A DNA stretch of 64,000 nucleotides from CAVSEK01 sp963726975. Its GTDB lineage: Bacteria; Actinomycetota; Actinomycetes; Mycobacteriales; SCTD01. A model generated the notes under the pieces. That model was not told the DNA's origin, did not search any database, and saw only the letters and a program-made list of their open reading frames with translations. The position numbers and the translations under genes are program-made. The stretch lies in NCBI GenBank assembly GCA_963726975.1, contig CAVSEK010000004.1:62001-126000 (forward strand), given 5' to 3'. Of the stretch, positions 9,101-17,106 are shown in pieces. Every line of letters begins with the position of its first letter. Within the stretch, counting starts at the first letter, position 1.

Positions 9101-9102
9101 GG

Positions 9103-10290
9103 CTACTGCGCCACCGGCGGCAGGCCGGTCGACAGGACGTCGTCGCCGACGGGGGTGAAGCGCAGGTCGGGGCCGAAGCGGCCGAAGTACATGTCGTCGG
9201 GCGACACGCCCTCGCGGTCGGTCGGTCCGTAGCCGCGCTCGTCGCCGTTCGCGCCGGTGACGACCGTGGTCTCCAGCGCGGCCATGAGCGGGGCGCCGGG
9301 CTCGCCGCCGGCGCGCTCGAGCGCGGCGTGCACGAGCACGACGGCGTCGTAGGAGTACATCGACCAGTCCGGCGGCTGCACGACGTCGCCGACGCCGACG
9401 CGCTCCGGGCCGTACTCCGCCTCGTACGCCGCGCGGTAGGCCGCGAACGGCTCCGGCCCGGTCTCGCTGGTGATGCGGAAGGACACGAAGGTGAGCCCGT
9501 CGACCCACTCGGGGTGGTCGGCGAGGCGCTGGCGCACCAGCGGGTCCTCCCCGGTCGGGCCGGTGTAGACGGGCACGTCCCAGCCGGCGCCGCGGGCGGC
9601 CGACAGGACCTCGGCGACCCCCGCGGCGCCGGTCCACACGACGAGCACCTGCGCGCCGGCGCGGCGCGCCTCGAGCACCTGCGCGCTGAGGTCCGCGGCG
9701 CCCGCGGGCACGGTCGCGCGGCTCGCGACGCGCACCCCGTTGCGCTCGAGCTCGGCAGCCGTCGCGTCGGTGCCCTCCCGGCCGTACGACGTGTCGTCCC
9801 CGATGAGCGAGACCGCGCTCGCCTTCTCCGACAGGTACGACGCGAGCCGCCGGCTCATCGGCTTGTCGGCCGGCGCCATCCGGAACAGCGTCGGGTGCGC
9901 CTGCGGGTCGACGAGCGAGGCGCCGCCCTCGAAGACGACGAACACCGGCAGGGGCACCGGGTCGGTGACGGCGGCGACGGCCAGGGCGCCCACCCCGTCG
10001 GTGATGAGCGCGACCGCGCCGCGCTCGACGGCGGTGCGGGCGTCGGCGGCGGCCTGGGCGGCCGAGCCGCGGTTGTCGAGCACCTCGACGCGCACGTCGC
10101 CGAGCTGCTCGGCCGCGAGCCGGGCCCCCCGCTCGGCGAAGGCGCCGATCCACGGCGAGCTGGACAGCGGGGCGCTCACGACGACGAGAGCGTCCGTGCC
10201 GTCGCCGTCGCCGGCGCCGCAGCCGGCGAGCAGCGCCCCGGAGCCGAGCAGCAGGGCGGCCGCGGCGGCGCGGGAGCGGGGGGACCTCAT
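9103..10290 (-). CDS. Substrate-binding lipoprotein of a branched-chain amino acid-type ABC transporter
   Basis: Extracellular ligand-binding protein (LivK/periplasmic binding type I fold) of 395 residues. The N-terminus is a lipoprotein signal with lipobox LAGC near residues 21-24. Family features are the N-lobe SAPLSSSPWIGAFAERGARLAAEQ and VSLIGDDTSYGREGTDATAAEL, with Tyr-Asp-Ala (YSYDAVVLVHAAL) toward the C-terminus. Its ATG at 10290 is in a normal position for translational coupling to the preceding permease-ATPase gene. The ligand cannot be predicted; such systems carry branched-chain amino acids, amides or urea. Confidence 0.9.
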   Translation of the reverse strand: MRSPRSRAAAAALLLGSGALLAGCGAGDGDGTDALVVVSAPLSSSPWIGAFAERGARLAAEQLGDVRVEVLDNRGSAAQAAADARTAVERGAVALITDGVGALAVAAVTDPVPLPVFVVFEGGASLVDPQAHPTLFRMAPADKPMSRRLASYLSEKASAVSLIGDDTSYGREGTDATAAELERNGVRVASRATVPAGAADLSAQVLEARRAGAQVLVVWTGAAGVAEVLSAARGAGWDVPVYTGPTGEDPLVRQRLADHPEWVDGLTFVSFRITSETGPEPFAAYRAAYEAEYGPERVGVGDVVQPPDWSMYSYDAVVLVHAALERAGGEPGAPLMAALETTVVTGANGDERGYGPTDREGVSPDDMYFGRFGPDLRFTPVGDDVLSTGLPPVAQ

Positions 10291-10303
10291 GCGGAGCTCC
10301 TCG

Positions 10304-10363
10304 GGGCAGGGTCAGCGGCAGGGTCAGCGGCGGGGTCAGCGGCGGGGTCAGCGGCGGGGTCAG
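10304..10363. repeat. Five tandem 12-bp repeats at the end of the LivM-LivG gene
   Basis: Five consecutive units of consensus CGGCRGGGTCAG. Read on the coding (minus) strand one frame gives Leu-Thr-Pro-Pro repeats, one gives Asp-Pro-Ala-Ala repeats and the third has a TGA stop in every unit. The repeat sits between the conserved end of the ATPase and the start of the substrate-binding gene. Confidence 0.9.
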
Positions 10364-12091
10364 CCGGCGCGGCCGCGCGGGAGCCGGGTCCGGGGAGACG
10401 CCGCCCAGGTAGGCGCGGCGCACCGCGGGGTCGTCCCGGACGGCGGAGGGGCGGCCACGGGCGAGCACGCGCCCACCGTCCAGCACGGTGACCCGGTCGG
10501 CCACCTCGCCGACCAGGCGCATGTCGTGCTCGACGAGCAGGACGGCGGCGCCGTTCCCCGCGAGCCCGCGCAGCGCGGCGACGAGGCGCCGCCGCTCCGG
10601 CGCCGACATGCCGGCGGCCGGCTCGTCGAGCAGGAGGACGCCGGCACCGGTGCCGGCGGCGCGGGCGACCTGCAGCAGCCGCTGGTCGCCGGCGCGCAGC
10701 CGGGGAGCGTCGGCGCCGGCCTGCTCGAGCAGTCCGGTGCCGCGCAGCGCGGCCGCGACGACGCCGCGGCGGCGGGCGGCGGCCGCGCGGGCCGACGGCG
10801 TCGACAGCAGGCCGCGCAGCACGGCGAGCGGCGCGCGGCTGCTGCCGCGCGCGCCCACCTCGACCTGCCGCGCGGGCGCGAGGCCCGGCAGCAGCACGGT
10901 GCGCTGCGGGGTGCGCACGACGCCGGCGGCGACCCGGGCGGCGGTGCCCGCCGGCGCCGGGGCCCCGGCGACCTCCACGCGGCCGCTCGTGGGGGCGAGG
11001 TCGCCGGCGAGCACGGCGAGCAGCGTCGACTTGCCCGAGCCGTTGGGCCCGACGAGCGCGTGCACCTCCCCGGCGCGCACGGTGAGGTCGACGTCCTCGA
11101 GGACGGTGCGCGAGCCGTACGCCGCGCCGACCCCGTGGGCGCGCAGCAGCACCGGGCGCCACGCGACCGGGTCGGCCGGGGCCGGTGCCTCGCCGGACGG
11201 CGGCAGCGGCTCACCGTCGGGCAGCCGGCGCCGCAGCGCGGCGCGCACGGCGAGGGCGACGACCAGCAGGCCGGCGGTCAGGGCCCCGCGGGAGCGTGCC
11301 GGGTCGAGGGCGGCCGCCCGGGCCAGGGCGTCCGCGACCGGCGGGACAGCGGTGAGCACGGCGACGCCGAGGACCGGGCCCCACCAGCGCGCCGTGCCGC
11401 CGACCAGCACCGCGACGAACAGCTGCAGCGACAGCAGCGGCCCGACGTCCTGCGCGGCGACGAGCCCGAGCAGGACAGCGGTGCCGGCGCCGGCCAGCCC
11501 CCCGGTGCCGGCGGTCGCGGCGAGCACGGCCCGGCGACGGGCCCCGACGGGGAGGCCGAGGCCGGCAGCCAGCTCCGGGCCCTCGCGCAGGGCCGCGAGG
11601 TCCAGGCCCCCGGCGCTGCGGTCCAGGCGGACGAGCACGGCCACGGCGAGCAGGCACAGGCCCAGCGCGCAGGCGACGTGCACGGCGGGGGTCAGGGCGA
11701 CCTCGACGCCGAGCGCCGGCGAGCGCAGGACCGCCGGAGCGCGGCGGACCAGGCCCTGCTCCCCGCCGTACGTCCCCGGGAAGGCGCGCAGGACCTCGGC
11801 CGCGAGCCAGGCCAGGCCCCAGGTCGCGAGGGCCAGCGGGGCGCCGGACAGCCGGCCCCCGGCGAGCCCGACCAGCCAGCCCGCAGCAGCCGCTGCCGTC
11901 ACGGCGAGCACCACGGCGACGCCGAGCGGCAGTCCGGCCCCGCCGGGGCCCAGCAGGGCGGTGCCGAAGCCGCCGACCGCGACGAAGGCGCCCTGGCTGA
12001 GCACGGGGAGCCCGGCCCAGGACACCGACAGGGCCAGCCCGAGGGCGGCCAGCAGCAGGTAGAGCGCCGCGGCGAGGTCGACGGCGCTCAC
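10360..12091 (-). CDS. Fused LivM permease and LivG ATPase of an ABC transporter (frame disturbed at 3' end)
   Basis: One polypeptide joins a LivM-type permease (residues 1-300, about eight to ten hydrophobic segments) to a LivG-type ATPase (about 320-560). The ATPase has Walker A GPNGSGKST, a signature-like LRAGDQRLLQVARA (weak match to LSGGQ), Walker B VLLLDEP and the switch VEHD. It begins GTG at 12091 overlapping the LivH stop. No stop codon follows in this frame: it stays open through the whole substrate-binding gene and into SRAP. A one-base extra, like those elsewhere in the window, would place the first TGA of the tandem repeat (10360-10362) in frame; I take that as the probable end. 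No LivF gene is seen, so the ATPase may act as a homodimer. Confidence 0.8.
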
Positions 12092-13020
12092 GCCGCGACC
12101 CGCCGGCGCAGGCCCTCCGGCCGCACGGCCAGCAGCGCGACGAGCACGGCCAGCGGGACGACCGGGGCCCACTGCCCGCCCGCCTCGACGACGACCACGG
12201 AGCGGACGACGCCCAGGCCGAGCCCGGCGAGCAGGGCCCCGCGCAGCGACCCGAGCCCGCCGAGCAGCGCCGCGGCGGCGCCGGACAGGCCGAGCACCAC
12301 CCCGTCGTCGACCTGCACCGCCCGACCCGAGGCGTCGAGCAGCCCGGCCAGCCCGGCGAGCAGGCCCGCGGCGGCGAACGCGAGCAGCAGCGCCCGTCGC
12401 GGCGGGACGCCGCACAGGGCGGCGGCCTGCGGGTCGTCGGCGACCGCGCGCAGCGCCCGGCCGGTGCGCGAGCGCACCAGCAGCCGCTCGGCGGCGATGC
12501 CGGCGGCCGCGCCCAGGACGAGCACCGGCAGCACGGCGGCGGGCAGCGCGGTGCCGCCCGGCAGCGCCAGCGGCCCGACGACCTGCTGCAGCCGCAGCGG
12601 GTCGGGCACGGCGCTGGCCTGCGCGGGCAGCAGCAGTCCCAGCCCCTCGCGGAGCAGCAGGCCGGCGGTGACCAGACCGGCGACCCAGCCCAGCGGGTCC
12701 TCCGCCCGCCCCGCGGGCTCGTCGCCCAGGGCCGGCGCGACCGCGACCGCGGCGACGAGCACCGACAGGGCGGCGCCCGCGGCCAGGGCGAGGACGACCA
12801 GCAGGACGCTCGCCACCGCTCCGGGAGTGCTCGCCACCGGGGTGCGGCCGACGACCAGCAGCACGGCCGTGAGCACGGCCGCGACCACGACGTCGCCGTG
12901 GGCCAGGTGCAGCACGCGGACGGTGCCCGCGACGAGCGTGAAGCCCAGGGCCACGAGCCCGAGGACGGCGCCGTCCGCCAGCCCGACGAGCAGCGCCTGC
13001 AGCAGGACGCCCGCGCTCAC
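12088..13020 (-). CDS. LivH-type ABC transporter permease
   Basis: Integral membrane permease of 310 residues for a branched-chain amino acid-type ABC importer. It has the LivH signature ALGFTLVAGTVRVLHLAHGDVVV near the N-terminus, the EAA-like loop RSRTGRALRAVADDPQAAALCGV (about 195-217) and LLGGLGSLRGALLAGLGLG, with eight or so hydrophobic segments. GTG start at 13020, ten bases after the upstream lipoprotein stop; its stop overlaps the start of the LivM-LivG fusion. Gene order is lipoprotein, LivH, LivM-LivG, LivK, SRAP. Confidence 0.9.
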   Translation of the reverse strand: MSAGVLLQALLVGLADGAVLGLVALGFTLVAGTVRVLHLAHGDVVVAAVLTAVLLVVGRTPVASTPGAVASVLLVVLALAAGAALSVLVAAVAVAPALGDEPAGRAEDPLGWVAGLVTAGLLLREGLGLLLPAQASAVPDPLRLQQVVGPLALPGGTALPAAVLPVLVLGAAAGIAAERLLVRSRTGRALRAVADDPQAAALCGVPPRRALLLAFAAAGLLAGLAGLLDASGRAVQVDDGVVLGLSGAAAALLGGLGSLRGALLAGLGLGVVRSVVVVEAGGQWAPVVPLAVLVALLAVRPEGLRRRVAA

Positions 13021-13030
13021 GCCGCTCGGT

Positions 13031-13576
13031 CTAGCCGAAGGGCAGCGGTGAGGTGCTGCCGGTCGGCGTGGGCAGCAGCGGTCCCGGGGCTCCGCCGGAC
13101 GAGCTGGTGAGCGCGAGCAGCCAGTCGGTGGTGCAGGTGTCGCGGGCCACCATGCGGTAGACGCCGCGCAGGTCGCCGCGGCTGAACGGCGCGTCGGCCT
13201 CGGCGGCCTCGGCGTCGCCGCGGCCGACCGCGTAGCCCGCCGCGGGGAGCGCGCGCACGACGAACAGGACCCCCTGGCGCAGGCTGTCCTGCGTCGTGAA
13301 GCGCACGACGCGCACCCCGCCCTCGGCCGTGCTGGCGGAGGTGACGGAGGTGCCTGGCGGCTGCGGCAGGTCCGGCGGGACGCCGTCCGGCCAGGTGGTG
13401 CTGCTCGCCGACGGCGCGGGGCAGCTCGGCGACGTCGCCCCGGGTGCCGCGGGCGCGGTGCTCGGTGCCGTCGGAGGTCCGGAGGTCGGCGACGCGCTGC
13501 TGCTCGCACCCCCGCACCCGGTCAGCAGGGCGAGCAGGAGAGGACCCGATGCGGCAGCGGCGTACGCGGTCCTCAC
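13031..13576 (-). CDS. Small lipoprotein of unknown function
   Basis: Lipoprotein of 181 residues with a signal ending in lipobox LLTGC at residues 17-21, a Ser/Pro/Thr-rich linker to about residue 70 and a small conserved-looking globular part (VRVVRFTTQDSLRQGVLFVVRALPAAGY, then RGVYRMVARDTCTTDWLLAL). I do not recognise the family. It lies ten bases upstream of LivH and carries the only visible promoter (TAGACT six bases before the GTG), so it may head the transporter operon. Confidence 0.65.
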   Translation of the reverse strand: MRTAYAAAASGPLLLALLTGCGGASSSASPTSGPPTAPSTAPAAPGATSPSCPAPSASSTTWPDGVPPDLPQPPGTSVTSASTAEGGVRVVRFTTQDSLRQGVLFVVRALPAAGYAVGRGDAEAAEADAPFSRGDLRGVYRMVARDTCTTDWLLALTSSSGGAPGPLLPTPTGSTSPLPFG

Positions 13577-13582
13577 CCGTGC

Positions 13583-13588
13583 AGTCTA
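13583..13588 (-). promoter_or_regulatory. Leaderless -10 hexamer for the lipoprotein/Liv operon
   Basis: TAGACT on the minus strand, six bases before the GTG at 13576. It is the only promoter I see for the five-gene transporter/SRAP operon. Confidence 0.55.
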
Positions 13589-13686
13589 GGGCGGCCCAGG
13601 GCGGCGAGGCGCGCCCGGCGGCCGAGCGCTCGGGCAGACTGCCCGGGGACGCGGCCGCCGGCCGCCCGGTCCGAGGGGGGTGCGCC

Positions 13687-14995
13687 GTGCCGGCTGACGG
13701 GCAGGGGCGCCCGGCGCTGCCCGACCCGTGGCCGGCGCCGGTCTCGCCGGGCCCGCTGGACGCGGTCGTGGCGCTGCCGGGGAGCAAGAGCGTCACCAAC
13801 CGCTCGCTCGTGCTGGCGGCCCTCGCCGACGGGACGAGCACGCTGCGCCGTCCGCTGCGCAGCCGCGACACCGAGCTCATGGCCGCGGCGCTGCGGGTCC
13901 TGGGCGTCCGGGTCGAGGACACCGACGCGGGCGACTGGCGGGTCACCGGCAGCGCCGGACCGCTCGCGCCGACCGCGGCCGCCGTCGACGTGGGCAACGC
14001 CGGCACCGTCGCGCGCTTCCTGCCGGCGGTCGCGGCGCTCGCGAACGGGCCGGTGCGCTTCGACGGCGACCCGCGGGTGCGGGAGCGCCCGCTCGGCCCG
14101 CTGCTCGCCGCGCTGCGGCGCCTCGGCGCCGACCTGGACGGCGTCGACGCGCTGCCCGTCGTCGTGCACGGCCGCGGCGCCCTGCGCGGCGGTGAGGTGG
14201 AGCTCGACGCGTCACCGTCCTCGCAGCTCGTCAGCGGGCTGCTGCTGGCCGCTCCCCGCTACGACGAGGGCGTCGTCGTGCGCGCGGTCGGGGCGCGGGT
14301 GCCGAGCGCCCCGCACCTGGCGATGACCGTGGAGGCGCTGCGCGCCTGCGGCGCCGTCGTCGACGACGCGGGGCCCGCGACCTGGCGGGTCGCCCCGGGC
14401 CCGCTGCGCCCGCGCGACGCGGCGGTCGAGCCCGACCTGTCCACCGCGGCGGCCTACCTCGCCGCGCCGCTGGTCTGCGGCGGGCAGGTGACCGTCGCCG
14501 ACTGGCCGGCCCGCACCACGCAGCCGGGCGCCGCGCTGCCGGACCTGCTCGCCCGGATGGGCGGCCAGGTGCGCCGCGGCGAGGACGGGCTCACGGTCGC
14601 GGCGGGCGACCGGCTGGTCGGCGTCGAGGCCGACCTCACCGACTGCGGCGAGCTGACCCCGGTGCTCGCGGCGCTGGCGGCGCTGGCGAGCACGCCCAGC
14701 CGCTTCACCGGCATCGCCCACCTGCGGCTGCAGGAGACCGACCGCCTCGCCGCCCTGGCCACCGAGCTGACCCGCGTCGGAGGTCGCGTCGAGGAGCTCG
14801 CCGGACGGGCTCGTCGTGCACCCGCGACCGCTGCGACCCGGCGTGCTGGCGTCGTACGACGACCACCGGATCGCCATGGCGTGGGCCGTGCTGGGGCTCG
14901 GGACGCCGGGCACCGAGGTCGTCGACGTCGCGACGACGCGCAAGACCGTGCCCGACTTCGTCGGCTCGTGGGACCGCCTGCTGGCGCGCGCGTGA
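13687..14995 (+). CDS. aroA: 3-phosphoshikimate 1-carboxyvinyltransferase (EPSP synthase), frameshifted
   Basis: Sixth step of the shikimate pathway: joins phosphoenolpyruvate to shikimate-3-phosphate. Motifs include ALPGSKSVTNRSLVLAAL (residues 19-36), GNAGTVARFLPA, RPLGPLLAALRRLGA, LQETDRLAALA and DDHRIAMAWAVLG. The frame breaks at about 14798-14803: after VEELA the original frame becomes Arg/Ala-rich noise, whereas the +1 frame continues DGLVVHPRPLRPG through DDHRIAMA and ends properly at 14995. Removing one C restores a full 435-residue enzyme. As the enzyme is normally essential, this is probably a sequence error. GTG start at 13687 follows GAGGGGGG. It precedes rsgA by ten bases. Confidence 0.93.
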
Positions 14996-15005
14996 CGGCT
15001 GCCCG

Positions 15006-15994
15006 GTGAGCCCGCGCGAGCTCGACGAGGACGACGTGCGGGTGCGGCCCGGGAAGGGGCTCGCGACCGCGGACCCGCACGCGACCCGCGCACGAGGACG
15101 CCAGCGCCGCCACCGTCGTCACGGTCGACCGCGGGCGCTACCGCTTGCGCCTCGCCGGGGGCGGCCTGCTGACGGCGGTCCGCGCGCGCGAGCTCGGCCG
15201 GCGCGCGGTCGTCGTCGGCGACGAGGTGGCGCGTGGTCGGTGACCTGTCCGGCGGCCCGGACGCGCTCGGCCGGGTCGTGCGGGTGGAGGAGCGCCGCTC
15301 GCTGCTGCGCCGCACGCCGGACGACACCGACCCGGTCGAGCGGCCGGTCGTCGCCAACGCCGACCTGCTCGTCGTGGTCACCGCCCTGGCCGACCCGGTC
15401 CCCCGCCCCCGGCTCGTGGACCGGTGCCTCGTCGCGGCGTACGACGGCGGGCTCACCCCGCTGCTGTGCCTCACCAAGAGCGACCTCGCCGACCCGGCGG
15501 AGCTGCTCGGGCTGTACGCCCCCCTCGGCGTCGACGCGGTCGTCACCGGCCAGGGGACGGGGGTCGAGGAGCTGCGCGAGCGGCTCGCCGGGCGGGTCAG
15601 CGTGCTGTTCGGGCAGTCCGGCGTCGGGAAGTCGACCCTGGTCAACCAGCTCGTGCCCGACGCGGGCCGCGCGGTCGCCGACGTCAGCGGCGTCGGCAAG
15701 GGCCGGCACACCAGCTCCAGCGCCGTCGCGCTGCCGCTGCCCGGCGGCGGCACCGTCGTCGACACCCCGGGCGTGCGCAGCTTCGGGCTGGGGGCGGTGA
15801 GCCCGGAGGGGGTGCTCGCGGCCTTCCCCGACCTGGCGGACGAGGCCCAGTCCTGCCCGCCGGGATGCGAGCACGCGGCCGGCACCCCCGGCTGCGCGCT
15901 GGACGCCGCCGTGGCTGGCGGCCGGGCCAGCGCGGCCCGGCTGGACTCGCTGCGCCGGCTGCTCACCGCGCTGCGCGGGGGCGACGAGGCGTGA
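15006..15994 (+). CDS. rsgA: Ribosome small-subunit GTPase RsgA (YjeQ), two frameshifts
   Basis: Circularly permuted GTPase that helps mature the 30S ribosome. Order seen: OB-fold region (TVVTVDRGRYRLRLAGGG), G4 LTKSDL, G5, then G1 GQSGVGKSTLV, switch with GKGRHTSS, G3 DTPGVRSFGL and the zinc knuckle CPPGCEHAAGTPGC. Two one-base insertions are needed to read it: near 15060 (after RVRPGKG, continuing SRPRTRTRPAHEDA) and near 15230-15232 (after VGDEVA, continuing VVGDLSGG). The total length of 989 bases (two more than a multiple of three) agrees. The stop overlaps the GTG of the next gene. aroA-rsgA adjacency is common in actinobacteria. Confidence 0.92.
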
Positions 15995-17025
15995 GCGCGC
16001 CGGTCGGCCCGGTGCTGCGGCAGCGGCTGCGCGCGCAGCTGCTCAGCGGTCCGCCGGCACCCGACGCGCTCGCCGTCGTGGACCGGCTGCTCGCCGTGCA
16101 GGCCCAGGACCCCCGCGGCGCCCGGCTCTCGGTGCGCTCCCGCTCGCGCGTCGCGCACGCGACCGAGGTCGACCGGGCGCTCACCGAGGACCGCTCCCTC
16201 GTCGTCGACACGCTCGCCCGCGGCACCCTGCACCTGGTGCTCGCCGAGGACCTGGGCTGGCTGCACGCGCTGCTCACCCCGCCGCTGCACGTCGGCAACG
16301 CCCGGCGGCTGCGGCAGGAGGGCGTCGACGAGGCGGCCGCCGAGCGCGGGGTGGCGGCGGTCGTACGCGCCCTGGCCAGCGGACCGCTGCTGCGGGCGCA
16401 GCTGCGCGAGGTGGTCCGGGGCGCGGACGTGCCGGTCGCCGGCCAGGCCCTGGTGCACGTGCTCATGCTGGCGGGGCTGCGCGGGCTCGTGGTGCGGGGT
16501 CCCGTCGTCGGGCGCGAGCAGGCGTGGGTGCTGCGCGGCGACTGGTTGCCCGCGGCGCCGCCGGTCGACCGCGACCTCGCACTGGTCCGCCTGGCCGAGC
16601 GCTACCTGGCCGGGCACGGACCGGCCGACGACCGCGACCTGGCGAGGTGGTCGGGGCTGCCGCTGGGCGACGTGCGCCGCGGCCTGGCCGGGGTGCGCGG
16701 CCTGCGGGAGCGGCCCGACGGCCTGCTCGAGGCCCCGGGCGCGCCGCAGGACGTCCCGCCGGTGCCGGGGCCCCGTCTGCTGGGACCCTTCGAGCCCCTG
16801 CTGCTCGGGTGGGCCTCGCGCGACGAGGTGGTCGGCGGCCACGTCGGGCTGGTCACGGTCAACGGGCTGTTCCGCGCCTTCGCGCTGGTGGACGGCCGGG
16901 CCGCCGGCACCTGGTCGGCGGCCGGGGGTCGCGTCGTGCTGACGCCCTTCGCGCCGCTGCCGCCGGTGACGACGGAGGCGCTGGAGGCCGACGGGGAGCG
17001 GGTGCTCGCGTTCCTCGGGGGCTGA
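15991..17025 (+). CDS. AlkZ-like winged-helix DNA glycosylase family protein (HTH_42)
   Basis: A 344-residue member of the winged-helix superfamily that includes DNA interstrand-crosslink glycosylases AlkZ and YcaQ. Residues 24-38 read VVDRLLAVQAQDPRG; the Q-A-Q resembles the catalytic Q-hydrophobic-Q motif of AlkZ-like proteins. Further family segments are LVVDTLARGTLHLVLAEDL, RWSGLPLGDVRRGL and the C-terminal barrel LGPFEPLLLGW...VTVNGLFRAFALVDGRAAGTW. GTG start overlaps the rsgA stop. Many of these proteins in actinobacteria are uncharacterised, so true glycosylase activity is an inference. Confidence 0.85.
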   Translation: MSAPVGPVLRQRLRAQLLSGPPAPDALAVVDRLLAVQAQDPRGARLSVRSRSRVAHATEVDRALTEDRSLVVDTLARGTLHLVLAEDLGWLHALLTPPLHVGNARRLRQEGVDEAAAERGVAAVVRALASGPLLRAQLREVVRGADVPVAGQALVHVLMLAGLRGLVVRGPVVGREQAWVLRGDWLPAAPPVDRDLALVRLAERYLAGHGPADDRDLARWSGLPLGDVRRGLAGVRGLRERPDGLLEAPGAPQDVPPVPGPRLLGPFEPLLLGWASRDEVVGGHVGLVTVNGLFRAFALVDGRAAGTWSAAGGRVVLTPFAPLPPVTTEALEADGERVLAFLGG

Positions 17026-17106
17026 CGCCGGACCGCCACGGCCCGCGCGGCGATGCGACACACTGCACCCGACGCACCGCGGCGTCCTCGACGGGGGAGC
17101 ACGACG

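Noticed and set aside
10304..10363. CRISPR-like array
   Set aside because: Units are 12 bases in direct tandem with no spacers; the arrays at 19426, 47132 and 62889 likewise.
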